64,000 nucleotides of DNA from Pleurodeles waltl (Eukaryota > Chordata > Amphibia > Caudata > Salamandridae), in the NCBI RefSeq assembly GCF_031143425.1, contig NC_090447.1, positions 852,098,760 through 852,162,759 on the forward strand. Direction: 5' to 3'. Shown here in pieces: positions 47,333 to 57,262 of the stretch. Position numbers and translations under genes: made by a program. Each line of letters begins with the position of its first letter. The stretch's first letter is position 1. The notes beneath the pieces are model-generated. The model was not told where the DNA came from, did no database searches, and saw only the letters and a program-made list of their open reading frames with translations.

Positions 47333-49222
47333 TCACCTGGGTTCTGACCACCCTGGGCTGACATGAAGGACGGGGAGGGGGAGGGAAGAGGTCAACAGTG
47401 GAGAGGAAAAGCTTCTTAGGGACATTGGGGCGGGAAGAGGGTAAAGGTTTGGGAGTGGAGGGAGAGGAAGTGGTTGTAGGAGGTGTCTGTTTGCTGATTT
47501 TGGGTGCAGGTGCATGGGCTGGATGCTGTTGTGAGGAGGATGGCTGTTGGGTGTCTGAGTGCTTGTGTTTGTGTACTTCGGGAGGAGGGGGCACAGACAT
47601 AGTGGAGAGGGCACAGGGGACATGTGCATAGATGTGGGGGTGGTGAGTGCCAGGGAGGGGTGTGTACTGATAGGTGTGCAGGTGATGGTGGTAATGGATG
47701 AGGATGTAGTGCATGCAGGTGTGAGTGTAGATGCTACTGGGAGGGAGGTGGAGGACGAGGAGGAGGGGCACACAGTGGATGTTGGTATGTCTGCATCTGG
47801 ATGGTGTTTGTGTGAGTGTCTATGGGATGATGTGTGGTGCCTCTGTTTGCCTGAGCCACTTCTGTGTGTTGTCTTGTGTGCATGCTGGTCTGCCTGTGTG
47901 CTTGGGATAGGTTGGGGTTGAGGGGAATGGGACTGGGTGGAGGAAGTTGGAGGGGGGAGGCTAGAAACAGGGACAATGGCTGCCATCAGGGAGGAGGCGC
48001 CTGGATTGATCTCTGTTGGGCCGCCATGCCAGAGTGAATGCCCTCCAGAAATTCATTTGTTTGTTGCAAATGGGCTGCCAGCCCCTGGATGGCATTCATT
48101 ATGGTTGACTGCCCAACAGAGATGGATCGCAAGCGGTCAATAACGTCCTCACATCAGGGCCTGTGGGATGCAGCTCCACCCATCGCCGGTGCCTCTGCTC
48201 CTCCGCCAGATTATGCTAATGCACATAAGGACAGGGTGACAAAACAAAAAGGGGGGGAAAGGACAAAGGATATACTTGGCCAATGGCGGCATCAACACCA
48301 CCGTTGACGTACATGACACAGACACACACACAAGGAACAGCCCTACGCACTAGGCAATGCACAACCAGTAGCAATGCTAGTCACCAGGTCATAGAGAGAA
48401 ATACCTAACGCCAATAGCAGCATACCTGACACCCACAGACCCCTGCCCAGTAGCGGATGCCTACTAGCTTGGTAGGAGGTGGTGTTCATCAGCCCCTGCC
48501 CAACATGGGACCTACCCTGCAATGTCCGGCCTGGCCTAGGGGCACCCACAGGCCCACATCCCCCACCCAGAGACCACCCCACCACACACAAGTAGTATAT
48601 TGGGAAACTTTACTCACCCCCTTGTGGCTGCTGTGCTGTCCTCAAGTGCCCATTCAGCTCCAGATAGGCCACCGCCAGTATGCGGGCCATCAGGGGGGTC
48701 AGGGTTCGACAGGCACCCCTTCCTCGTTGGGAGGCCATCCCCAGCTGGGCCTCCACCATCTTCCTTGCCCAGCGTCTCAGGTCCTCCCACCATTTGTGAC
48801 AGTGGGTGCTCCACCTGCCGTAGACCCCCAGGGTCCACATGTCCTTGGCGATGGCATGCCATATACCTTTTTTCTGATGGGCGCTGACCTGCAGAAAAAT
48901 AAACATAGAAAAAGGTATCAGTCAGACCATCCGGACTGTTACACTCATGTCCCACCATAGCCCTCCCATCCCCTTATGCACAGACATTGCCTATCATACA
49001 TGCATCACACTGCCCAGAACCCTTACACCATTGCCCCCCTACATGAGGCCCTCAAACACAGCACTCCATGCATTCATGTCCCATGCATCGTGCTCACAGT
49101 GTACTCACCTGTTGGTCTGGAGGCCCATACAGCATGCGGTACTGGGGTAGGACCCCATCCACCAGTCTCTCCAACTCCGCAGCAGTGAAGGCAAGGGCCC
49201 TTTCCCCAGTGACACAAGCCAT
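47333..49222 (-). pseudogene. Harbinger Myb-like protein 1, copy 1
   Basis: Minus-strand gene with visible splice sites. Exon 1 is 49222-49109 (ATG, 38 codons, FTAAELERLVDGVLPQYRML) ending at CAG|gtgagt. Exon 2 is 48888-48618 after a ttttctgcag acceptor, reading KGIWHAIAKDMWTLGVYGR and CHKWWEDLRRWARK, then |gtgagt. Exon 3 starts at 48215 after tgcattag. Exons 1 and 2 together form one SANT/Myb-like domain (two tryptophan-bearing helices then C--KW-DLR). Exon 3 has lost about 300 bp near 48158 compared with the second copy. Beyond it is a Ser/Thr/Pro/His-rich tail to about 47333, and repeats further left. The domain exons are open in this copy; the tail needs frame changes. The expected role is binding transposon ends and carrying transposase to the nucleus. 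Confidence 0.75.
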
Positions 49223-49639
49223 GGTAGGTTGCAGACACAGGTCATAGCAGCACTTGCAGTGTAGGTCCTCTCCTGTTGAAGGTCAGGTAGCAAGTGAGTG
49301 AACAGATAGAAAATGGCCGTCACGTCAACGGCGGTGTGTACAGTCACCGCCGGCGTACATCACCATTGGACCAATGAGGAGTTGCAGGGCGGTACTCAAC
49401 CTCCTCCCCCAACAGCACACAACGTCAGCGGCATTACCTCATTTCCACATGTCCATCCACACAGGACAGGCGGACACCATTTCAGGGGGGGTAGGCCATG
49501 GCACCTAACTACATCACAGTACACATAGGCATCATTTGTTCCTATCCAACAATATACACTTACAGTCACAACACGCAATGCAGTGTAGAGTTTGGAAATG
49601 TGGAATACTGACTAGCTGCTCCCTGTTTTGCCCCCTAGA
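49223..49639. promoter_or_regulatory. Divergent gap between Myb-like protein 1 and transposase
   Basis: The two genes point away from each other and share this gap of about 420 bp. It includes a CpG-containing inverted block (acggcggtgtgtacagtcaccgccgg, 49330-49355) with the ggcggt/accgcc hexamers seen at both transposon ends. The second copy keeps the block at 63950-63975. A shared promoter that is itself bound by element proteins is an inference. A ccccctag acceptor at 49631-49638 suggests that the first visible transposase exon is not the 5' end of the transcript. Confidence 0.4.
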
Positions 49640-50749
49640 TTACAACCGCTGCGGATGAATAGGTGATGGAGACATCCCCACGTGTACAGACCCCTGGTGG
49701 ACTTGGCAACAGTGGAGGACAGGCACATTATCCTCACCTATAGACTGGACTGGGCCACAATCACAGAGCTTTGTGCCCGATTGGAGACTAACCTGATATT
49801 TGCTATCCGTCTCCCCACTGGGATCCCCCCTCTTGTGCAAGTCCTATCTGTGCTCCATTTCTTGGCAACTGGCTCCTACCAAGTGACAGTGGGCTTGGCA
49901 GCAGGAATGTCACAGCCAATGTTGTCAATAGTGCTGACTGGAGTGTTGTCTGCCCTGATTAAACACATGCGCAGCTACATCATTTTTCCCCAGGTGGATG
50001 ATTTGGCCACAGTGAAAGCTGATTTCCATGCAATGGGACATATCCCCAACATTATTGGGGCAATCAATGGAACACATATTGCATCCCACCCAGGAGAAAT
50101 GAACAGGTGTTCAGAGATCCAAAGAGCTTTCACTCGATGAATGTGCAGATGGAGTGCATGGCGGACCAGTACATCTCCCATGTCAATGCAAAATATCCTG
50201 GGTTTGTGCATGATGCCTTTATCTTGAGGAATAGCAGCATCCCATATGTGATGGCTCAACTCCAGAGGCACCAGGTGTAGCTAATAGGTGAGCCCTGGTT
50301 CCCTCCCAGTGGAGGTCGGTGTGTGGGTATGGTGTTGGCCATAAGGGTTAGTGTGTGTATCATAGGTATCCCTCGATATTTGCAGGTGACTCTGGTTACC
50401 GACCCCTGTGAGGAATCCCAGGACAAAGGCAGAGGAACGATACAATGAGGCACATGGGTGAACAAGAATAATAATAGAAAGGACATTCGGCCTCCTGAAG
50501 TCTAGGTTTCGTTGGCTCCATCTTACTGGTGGATCCCTGTACTACTCACCCAAGAAGGTCTGCCAGATAATCGTGGCATGTTGCATGTTGCATAACCTTG
50601 ACTTGAGACACCAGATGCCTTTTCTGCAGGAGGATGAGGCTGGAGATAGGCATGTGGCAGCAGTGGACCCTGTGGACAGTGAAGATGAGGAGGCAGAGGA
50701 TGAGGATGAGGACAACAGAACAGCAATTACACGACCGTACTTCCAGTGA
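49640..50749 (+). pseudogene. Harbinger (PIF) DDE transposase, copy 1
   Basis: The main open part, 49682-50140, reads VYRPLVDLATVEDRHIILTY, LSVLHFLATGSYQ, GMSQPMLSIVL and IPNIIGAINGTHIA. Family members have GAIDGTHI, so the first catalytic aspartate is asparagine here. After a frameshift near 50125 it continues FHSMNVQMECMADQYI, KYPGFVHDAFILR (second aspartate present) and LIG. A 98-bp intron at 50288-50385 (gtgagc...tttgcag) then joins to GDSGYRPL. Further on IIIERTFGLLKSRFRWLHLT keeps the catalytic glutamate, then KKVCQIIVACCMLHNLD and an acidic end (EDEDN) to a stop at 50747-50749. In-frame stops at tag (50275) and tga (50452) add to the damage. It would cut and rejoin the element's ends if intact. 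Confidence 0.85.
50288..50385 (+). other. Transposase intron
   Basis: Donor gtgagc after the LIG codons and acceptor tatttgcag before GDSGY. Splicing would restore the conserved LIGDSGY motif with the split glycine codon. The same intron position is used in the copy at 25763-27091. Confidence 0.75.
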
Positions 50750-51266
50750 CACACAGGTAAGACATTGTAACTTAACTTTACATTGACAGTTTTGTGTTTG
50801 ACATTGTACATGGCAGGCAGATTCTCCCAATTCTATGTCCACTCACTGTACCCTTTGGCATCTCTATTTTCAGATATCTGTGCCCCACTCTGGCACCTGG
50901 TGTGTTGAATGCTACCTACTGCAGGTCATCCCTATGTATTTATTCATGTACAGTTGTATTGCAGTGTTTAATGCTAGTTAAACAAATACTTAGTTCAATC
51001 ATTTGATAGACTCCATACTTTTATATTTTTTCAATGGTGTTTATTTAATTGCTAAGAGGCGGTAGTGGAATGGGCTGGGTTGATGGTGGAGGAAAGTTCA
51101 GGATAGAGTCTAGTCTTTTTGTATCACAGGTGCATTGTCCAAGGGGGCATAGGAAGGGTAGCAATGGCAGTTCAAGGTGGACAGGGTGACAGAGTGGGAC
51201 ACAAGGGTGACAATCCGTCCTATTTCCTGGCGGGGTCTTGGCAATGTTCTCTGGCTTCTGCCTGGA

Positions 51267-52740
51267 TCACAGGGACCGTTTGCATGGTGGTTCTCCTTCT
51301 GCAGGGGGAGGGGTGCTGGTGGCCTGTTGGTCCTGTTGCGAGGTCTCCTGTCCGGCAGTGGAGGTGGAGGGCTGTTCATCGGTGTGGCTAGTGTTAGGGG
51401 CCCAGTGGTGTGCCACTGCCTCCCTCATGGTGTTGGCCATGTCTGCAAGCACCCCTGCAATGGTGACCAGGGTGGTGCGGATGCCTTCAGGTCCTCCCTG
51501 ATCCCCAGGTACTGTCCCTCCTGCAGCCGCTGGGTCCCCTGCAACTTGTCCAGTCTCTGGCCCATTGTCTCCTGGGAATGGAGGTATGTTCCCGGGATGT
51601 TGGTAAGTGCCTCCTGGAGAGTCGGTTCTCTGGGCCTGTTGTCCTGTGCCTCTGTCCCCTGAACCGTCTGCCACTGACCCCAGGTCCCTGATCGTCCTGT
51701 GTTTGTGGGGTGGCCTGGGGTCCCTGTAGTGGTGGACACACTGCTGATTGACGTGTCCTGGGGACAGAGGTATGGGCCTGTTGGGTGGGTGCTGTGCTGG
51801 TGTTTCCTGAGGGGGGAAGCTCTGTTGTGGTATGGGACTGTGCCTGGGTAACCGACTGTCCGGAGATCCCTGATGGGCCAGGTTGGTCATCCAGATCCAG
51901 GTTTTCAGAGCTGCTGTCATCAGTGTGGGCCTCTTCTGCGGGGGGACTGGATGTTGCTGGCACCTCCTCTCTGGTGACATTGTGTGGGGGACCTTTGGGG
52001 ATGTAAATGCAGTGTTATTGTTTCTGTGTGTGACATCTTGTGCATGGGTGTGTTGCCCACTATGGTTGTGATTGCCCTGTCAGCTTTGCCTTTTGTGAGT
52101 AGTGATTTTGTAGGCTAGGTGATTTTCTCTACTGTGCATGCTTTAGTGATGTGTTTCCATGCAGGTCTGTGATGGGGGTCCGTGCATTGGTGTTACATGC
52201 AGGGCTTGGTATTGGGATGGGTGGGTTGTGATGGTGGGGTGTATGTGAGGTGGGGGAGTGATGGGGTGAGGGTAGGGGTGGGGGTATGTGATGGCATGCA
52301 GGTAGGGGGGGTGAAAGTAGTAAATAGTTGACTTACCAGAATCCAGTCCTCCTGCTACTCCTGCCAGGCCTTCAGGATGCCTGATTGCCAAGACTTGCTC
52401 CTCCCATGTTGTTAGTTGTGGGGGAGGATGTGGGGGTCCACCGCCATTCCTCTGTACTGCTATCTTGTGTCTTGCTACCACGGAACGCACCTTCCCCCGT
52501 AGGTTGTTCCACCTGTTCCTGATGTCATCCCCTGTTCTGGGGTGCTGTCCCACGGCTTTGACCCTGTCCACGATTCTCCACCATAGCTCCATCTTCCTAG
52601 CAATTAGATGTCTGCTGCACCTGTGATCCGAATAGCTGTGGCTCTATTCGGATGATTTCCTCCACCATGACCCTTAGTTCCTCCTCAGTGAATCTGGGGT
52701 GTCTTTGTGGTGCCGTGGGTGTAGCGTGTGTGGTGTGTGT
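51267..52740 (-). pseudogene. Second Myb/SANT-like protein of the Harbinger (protein 2)
   Basis: Minus-strand gene of at least two exons. The first, down to 52337, reads RHPRFTEEELRVMVEEIIRI, EPQLFG, then after a +1 frameshift near 52610 ARKMELWWRIVDRVKAVGQH and PRTGDDIRNRWNNLRGKVRS, a classic Myb/SANT domain with R-RWN-LR. Donor |gtaagt is at 52336. The second exon is 51992-51267 after ccccaaag; the split codon joins in phase. It carries an acidic Ser-rich stretch (DDSSSENLDLDDQPGPS), Pro/Gln-rich sequence, a helix ETMGQRLDKLQGTQRLQEG and GIRTTLVTIAGVLADMANTM, and ends in a basic CKRSL. The sequence differs from protein 1, so they are not duplicates. Two or three frame changes in exon 2. The N-terminal start is uncertain. 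Confidence 0.75.
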
Positions 52741-53019
52741 GAGGGTGTGTGGGGTGATGTATTGGGGTGTGTGCTGTTAGGTGCGTGGATGGTGTATGGG
52801 TGATGGTGTTCTGTGGCTCTGGTTCTGTGGGTGCTCCTGGTGCCTCTCTCTCTGTTGTCAAGTTTGTTTTAGTCATTAAGGGTTGTGGGTAGTGTGTGTG
52901 GTTTATGTTGGTGTGGGTGTGTGGGTGTGGTGTGTGTATGTGTGTCAGGTATGTGTATTTTGAATTGTCCAATGTGGTGCATTTTTGAATGTGTGTTTGT
53001 ATTTTGAGCACAGCGGTAT

Positions 53020-53296
53020 GTACCGCCAATGATTTACCGCGGTTGAATGTCTGCCGCAGTGATTCGTGGGTCATAATGTTGTGGGCGTAATTCTGTTGGC
53101 GTAACGGTGAGGGTTTTGCTACCGCCAGTTTATCACTGACCTTTGGGCTGACAGACTTGTGAGTGTGGCTGTACAGTGATGGATTGCTATCTGTGTGTCA
53201 TAATATGGGTACCGGTAAACCGCAGCACCAGCAGTATGTTGGCAGCAGTCAGCATGGCGGTAAGCAGGACTTACCGCCAATGTCATAATTAGGGCC
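53020..53296. promoter_or_regulatory. Right subterminal region rich in accgcc/ggcggt
   Basis: Motifs include agcggtatgtaccgcc, ttaccgcggttg, gctaccgcca, accggtaaaccgc, catggcggtaa and cttaccgcca, several in inverted pairs. Their density mirrors the left subterminal region of the same element. Candidate recognition sites for element proteins, inferred only from repetition. Confidence 0.4.
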
Positions 53297-53299
53297 TTT

Positions 53300-53571
53300 G
53301 TGCTGGTAGTGCAACTTTGATGCCACTTGTGCCTGCTCTTACGCATGTTGAATGTCCCACTAAGCAGTACACCAACCATTCACACAACACACTCAATCTT
53401 GTTAGATGGTGAGATTGCAGCTTCTTGTACAGCTGCACAAATGATGTTCACAAACATGCCCTATGTGTTGTATGAGTTGTCTTTTGTGGCCATTCCCAAA
53501 TGGCGCATGAAGGAGTGTGAGAGTTATTGTTTGTCCACCCTGTGCAGTTTGCATTCCACAGGCTAGACACT
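53300..53571. other. No recognisable feature
   Basis: Sequence between the right end of the large Harbinger and a short element. An open frame of 79 residues has no motif. Confidence 0.4.
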
Positions 53572-54115
53572 TACGGTCTGATTTTTTCACAGCTCAGTGC
53601 AGCAGTAATATGTGTTGCACGCGCTGCACTAGTTATTAAACGCAGGGATGCACCATGTTCCCCCCTGTGCAGAATTGTTCTCCCTGCACCAACGCTGGCA
53701 TCATTGCACCATGATGAAGGGGTGCCTGCGTTGAGGGGACAGATGGTTTATTTACAGGGAGGTGTCTCTTCCTGCACATGTACATGCTATTATAGCAAGG
53801 TGGCATTTCAATGTGTGCTGCAGGATGCTGCACAAATGAGAAGGGCAATGACACACGGAGGAAAGAAAGCATTTTGCCTTCTTACGCCATCCTGACACCA
53901 CCCCTCGGGTGGTATTGACTTCAGTCCCCATCTCTGATGTACATGTTCTGTTGGATGTGGAGCAATGACAATATGCAATGGGTGTTGTTGTGGCACAACA
54001 ACAGCCACACTAATTGCATGCCCCTTCCAGGCAGTGTGCTGCATATTTACATGGAGGTGTAAAGCCATAGTAAGTGGCTGATCTCAAAGTTGTGCATATG
54101 TCGGAGTGCATTGCG
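53572..54115. mobile_element. Short inverted-repeat element, family C copy 3 (diverged)
   Basis: Shares with 20760-21378 the layout of a gcag-rich left part, tgtgctgcaggatgctgcacaaatgag in the middle (tgtgctgcagaatgcagcataca in the other) and the following accacccctcgggtggt block (ccacccctggggaggtg). Both ends are degraded, so coordinates are approximate. Confidence 0.5.
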
Positions 54116-54126
54116 CAACCAGAGAG

Positions 54127-54700
54127 TCAGTACAAGGGTGGCATGGAAGGCAATGGGGCGTTTTGATTCAGGGCGTATGTGTCCCAATGCAACCCTTTAG
54201 CAAGCAATGAGTGTGTTCTATGTGCCTTCCCTTCAGCCATTTGTGAGATTCCAGATTGCAACTCACCCTGCATTTCTGGTAATTCTTGGTAGTCTGCTCT
54301 GTCCTGTCCTACAATTCCAGTGACCAGCTCCTCAAGGAAGACCGCTGCGACCAACTCCACCAGCTCATCTAGGTCCTCCTGTGGTGCGGGACTTCTACCT
54401 CCATTCGGCAGTGCTGTCTTTCAGTTCCTGGCCAGTTTCTCCTTAATCCTGCACTTATAGTCATGCCAGCATTTCTTGCAATCGGTGACAGTCCTCCTCG
54501 CCTCTGCCATGCTGTTGACTTTGTCTCCTATTGCTTGCCATATGGCCTCTCTCCTACCTACTGGCAATTTGGAGGTGAAAAAGAGCTGGCCAAGATGCAA
54601 TGCTCCTCCTAGCTAGAGTGACACTTCTACTTTCTCTTGTCCTTCTCCTGGGACTTTGCTGGACCCTCCTGGCAGGTACTTGGCTGATTGGGGGTCTCAC
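54127..54700 (-). pseudogene. Third type of Myb/SANT-like protein remnant
   Basis: On the minus strand, from about 54600 downward: LFFTSKLPVGRREAIWQAIG, DKVNSMAEARRTVTDCKKCW and HDYKCRIKEKLARN, then after a stop (near 54420) LDELVELVAAVFLEELVTGI and a polar helix to 54127. The pattern of a K-----AW--I---VN---E-RR---C-KKW-D-K---K core is that of NAIF1-like Myb/SANT proteins, which in animals are linked to Harbinger transposons. It differs from proteins 1 and 2 of the 10-kb element. No transposase is recognisable next to it, so its element is probably fragmented. Inactive because of stops. Confidence 0.6.
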
Positions 54701-54799
54701 TGGTGCACTCCTGGCCTGCATTCTTCATCTGGTCTTCCAAAATGAGTTTATTGTTGGTTGCAAGTTTTTTTAAAATTTACATTAATGCGGTTAAATATG

Positions 54800-55090
54800 G
54801 TGCAGTTGTGCACTATTTTCACAATTCTGGGCTTAAGTCTTTTTTTTTGTTACTTCAATTTAATATTGTGCACCACCTTAATTCTTTATTGGTGATTTTG
54901 TACATCTGTACTATGGCTTTGAGACTCACTTATAAAACTTTGGCTTCAAGTCTGTAATAAAGCCCTTTGAGAATGTAATTGGGGATCTGAGATTTAATGT
55001 GTGACTATTGAGTTGCACTACAATTGATATGAATAATCTGGTAAAATTATCTCTTCACCCCTCGGAACAGAGAAGAAAGACTATTCAGAC
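54800..55090. repeat. LTR-like segment A
   Basis: About 290 bp aligning in direct orientation with 56610-56925. Shared markers: atttaatattgtgca (aatttaatattgtgca here), tattggtgattttgta, gtaataaagccctttga, gactattgagttgcac and aataatctggtaaaat. It holds a TATA-like ttataaaac (54930) and an aataaa polyadenylation signal at about 54956, the order found in LTRs. Outer ends are not clear. Confidence 0.5.
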
Positions 55091-56609
55091 TCCAGATAGA
55101 GTGCTGGATGAGTATCCAGAAGTGCTCTGCATTCAGAACTGGCATTTTTTCTTTTATTGTTACAAGTATGACTTAAGAAATACGGGTTAGAAATGAAATG
55201 TATTCTTAAAAGCTAAAGATGGCTGAAAGCACCAGACAGTACATGGATCCACTTGGCAGCCATGCATGTGTCTTTCTGTTACATCTCATTTCCAAATATA
55301 CATGGTGATGCTCTTCTCAGTCTTTGTTTGAAAACAGACTCCTGTCCTCAATTAACTCAAATTAAATATTGTTTTTACCTTAAGATGACCAATGTCCGCA
55401 CCAGCGGATATCACAATTGGCGTGTTCTCATTACATTCTGCACTTTAAGTCCTGCATTTCAAATCAGAAAAACAAAACTACAAGTACCAGAATGGAAAGT
55501 GAGACTGAGAATGCATAAACTACTTACATCTGACATTGACAGCTGCAACTCATGAAGACATGTTGAACTTACATCTGACATTGACAGCTGCAACTCATGA
55601 AGACATGTTGAAGTGAAATAAAGTAAACAACTACTCATAGGTCTGCCATTGTTATATTTAGTCTGTCTTCTATGTTTTCAAATTATGCTATGTCAGTAGT
55701 TAGTCTGTGTCCTTGGTTGCTGGCAATTTGTAGCCCTACTTCTCTGACAACCTGTCCAAGTTTTTGTTTTGAAAATTGGTTACCACACTCCATCTTCAAG
55801 CCATAGACAGTGCTTCAGAGAGCAGCCCTGGTGCATTGCTGGAGAGTTGCTGTTGGTTACCAGAGACAGTCTATGCAGAGACTACAAGTTCCTGTACTTC
55901 ATTATAATCTGACACCACAAGTGTCCATGGAGGGCCTGAGGTTATGCTGGTGGGATCTCAAGGCAGAAGCACAGCAATTTCTAGTTCCCTGCTCATGCTT
56001 CATGGTCCCACAGGGATGGCTCTCTCTATTCAGAGCATATAACATCGGACAGTACCTACACAGTTCCAGAACTCACCACTTTCCTACTTCAGCAAAGGCT
56101 CACTATTATCTTGAATCAGAGCCTTTCCAGCACATTGGGAATAAAATGTGGGTGCCCTTCCCTTGAGGACCCACAAAATGACTGCTCAGATGAAATGATC
56201 ATATGGTAGTGAGGAACAATAAACTCCTATGTCATTATTGGCAGCTGCAACCAAAGGCTGATGGATGTAAGCTGATCAATGGTTGACAGATACTTACAGA
56301 GCCTAATATCTGTTTTTCTGTATATATGGCATATGCTCTTTGGAGTTACCTGTCCCTAGCTAGACCTAAAACTGATCCACTGCTGAAGGGCTCTATCAAT
56401 CTGAGAAGGGGCAGCTCTGGATTGCATTGTCCGATTTTAGCTAGTATGGCAACCCAACCACACATTCGGTTCCATGAACTTCACAGTATAAATTAGCATG
56501 AGTCAGGGATTTCCAAGCTAACCTCTCTCAGATATTCTTTTGATAGAATAATTTAGGAGCTGCATTCAATGGTTAGGTAAGATAACTTAAATTTAGAATC
56601 TAGACAGCA
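55091..56609. other. Spacer between LTR-like segments, with a 45-bp perfect duplication
   Basis: 55522-55566 and 55567-55611 are identical 45-bp units beginning acttacatctgac. The open frame at 55810-56166 (118 residues) has no motif I know. No gag, protease, reverse transcriptase or envelope motif was seen, so the region may be non-coding LTR or unrelated sequence. Confidence 0.45.
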
Positions 56610-56925
56610 CTTACTTTTCCTGCTTTTCTGCAGTGCTGCTTTTGAAGTCTTGGTCTTTTATATGTTGCTTTGATTTAATATTGTGCAATGCCTTCATTCT
56701 CCATTGGTGATTTTGTATATCCATACTATGGTTTTGAGACTCATTTATTTAACTTTGGTGTAGAGTCTGTAATAAAGCCCTTTGAAAGTGTAATTTGGAC
56801 TCTGAGGTTTAATGTTTGACTATTGAGTTGCACTGTAATTGATTTGAATAATCTGGTAAAATCATCTCTTTGCCCCTTGCAACAGAGAAGAAAGATTCAT
56901 CTGACTCCAGATAGAGAGAAATGAC
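56610..56925. repeat. LTR-like segment B
   Basis: Direct-orientation counterpart of segment A, diverged by perhaps a tenth or more by eye. It keeps gtaataaagccctttga (56770) and gactattgagttgcac (56818). After agagaagaaagat the two copies diverge. It lies upstream of the gag-like remnant and may belong to the same retrovirus-like element, but a primer binding site was not identified. Confidence 0.5.
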
Positions 56926-57254
56926 CTCATGCTGGATCAGATGGTAGCAGAGGATGGTTCTCTTTCCAATGTGGAGAGAATTGGAGCATACTCTAGAGTA
57001 GTTAGTCCCCAGAGCCCAAACCCTAGTGTCCATGCCCAGAGTTAGTGAATCAGCAAAATTGTGAAGGATTAGAAGAAAATTATGCTGGCAGCAGAAGAGT
57101 GAGTATTGATGGAGTTACGAGGTGCAGAGGTTTGCAGTGATTGTGAAATTGAATGGTGTTTTACAGAGATGTTTTGGATGTTGTGTGAGTGTGGTGATTT
57201 ATAGAGATGTTGAAATGGTTATCAGGTCCAACATGGCCTAAGATCCCGGAATAG

Positions 57255-57262
57255 TATAAAAG
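57255..57262 (+). promoter_or_regulatory. Possible TATA box
   Basis: tataaaag at 57255 followed about 30 bp later by cttgtct-like sequence (tatattgtctgctgagtgg), upstream of the gag-like remnant. This is the spacing of a retroviral LTR promoter, but LTR borders are not visible, so the call is tentative. Confidence 0.3.

Larger units (their letters stand above)
43193..53296. mobile_element. 10.1-kb Harbinger transposon, copy 1, with three gene remnants
   Basis: Left end ggccctcattacaacc, right end gtcataattagggcc, inverted relative to each other for about 15 bp, with TTT on each side (43190-43192 and 53297-53299). The subterminal 250 bp at both ends are dense in accgcc/ggcggt hexamers. Inside, from left: tandem repeats, a Ser/Pro/His-rich coding tail and three exons of a Myb-like protein on the minus strand, a divergent promoter gap, a DDE transposase on the plus strand and a second Myb/SANT-like protein on the minus strand. 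A 1.75-kb foreign insertion lies at 45485-47233. The copy at 59843 confirms the left end and gene order as far as it goes. Typical Harbingers have one transposase and one Myb gene, so the extra gene is notable. Confidence 0.75.

Noticed and set aside
47398..47921. Plus-strand frames of 77-120 residues rich in Gly, Val and Cys
   Set aside because: They are antisense to the Ser/Thr/Pro/His-rich tail of Myb-like protein 1, whose motifs are conserved in copy 2 on the minus strand.
55810..56166. A 118-residue open frame between LTR-like segments considered as a retroviral gene
   Set aside because: No protease, reverse transcriptase or envelope motif is visible and the composition is not distinctive.
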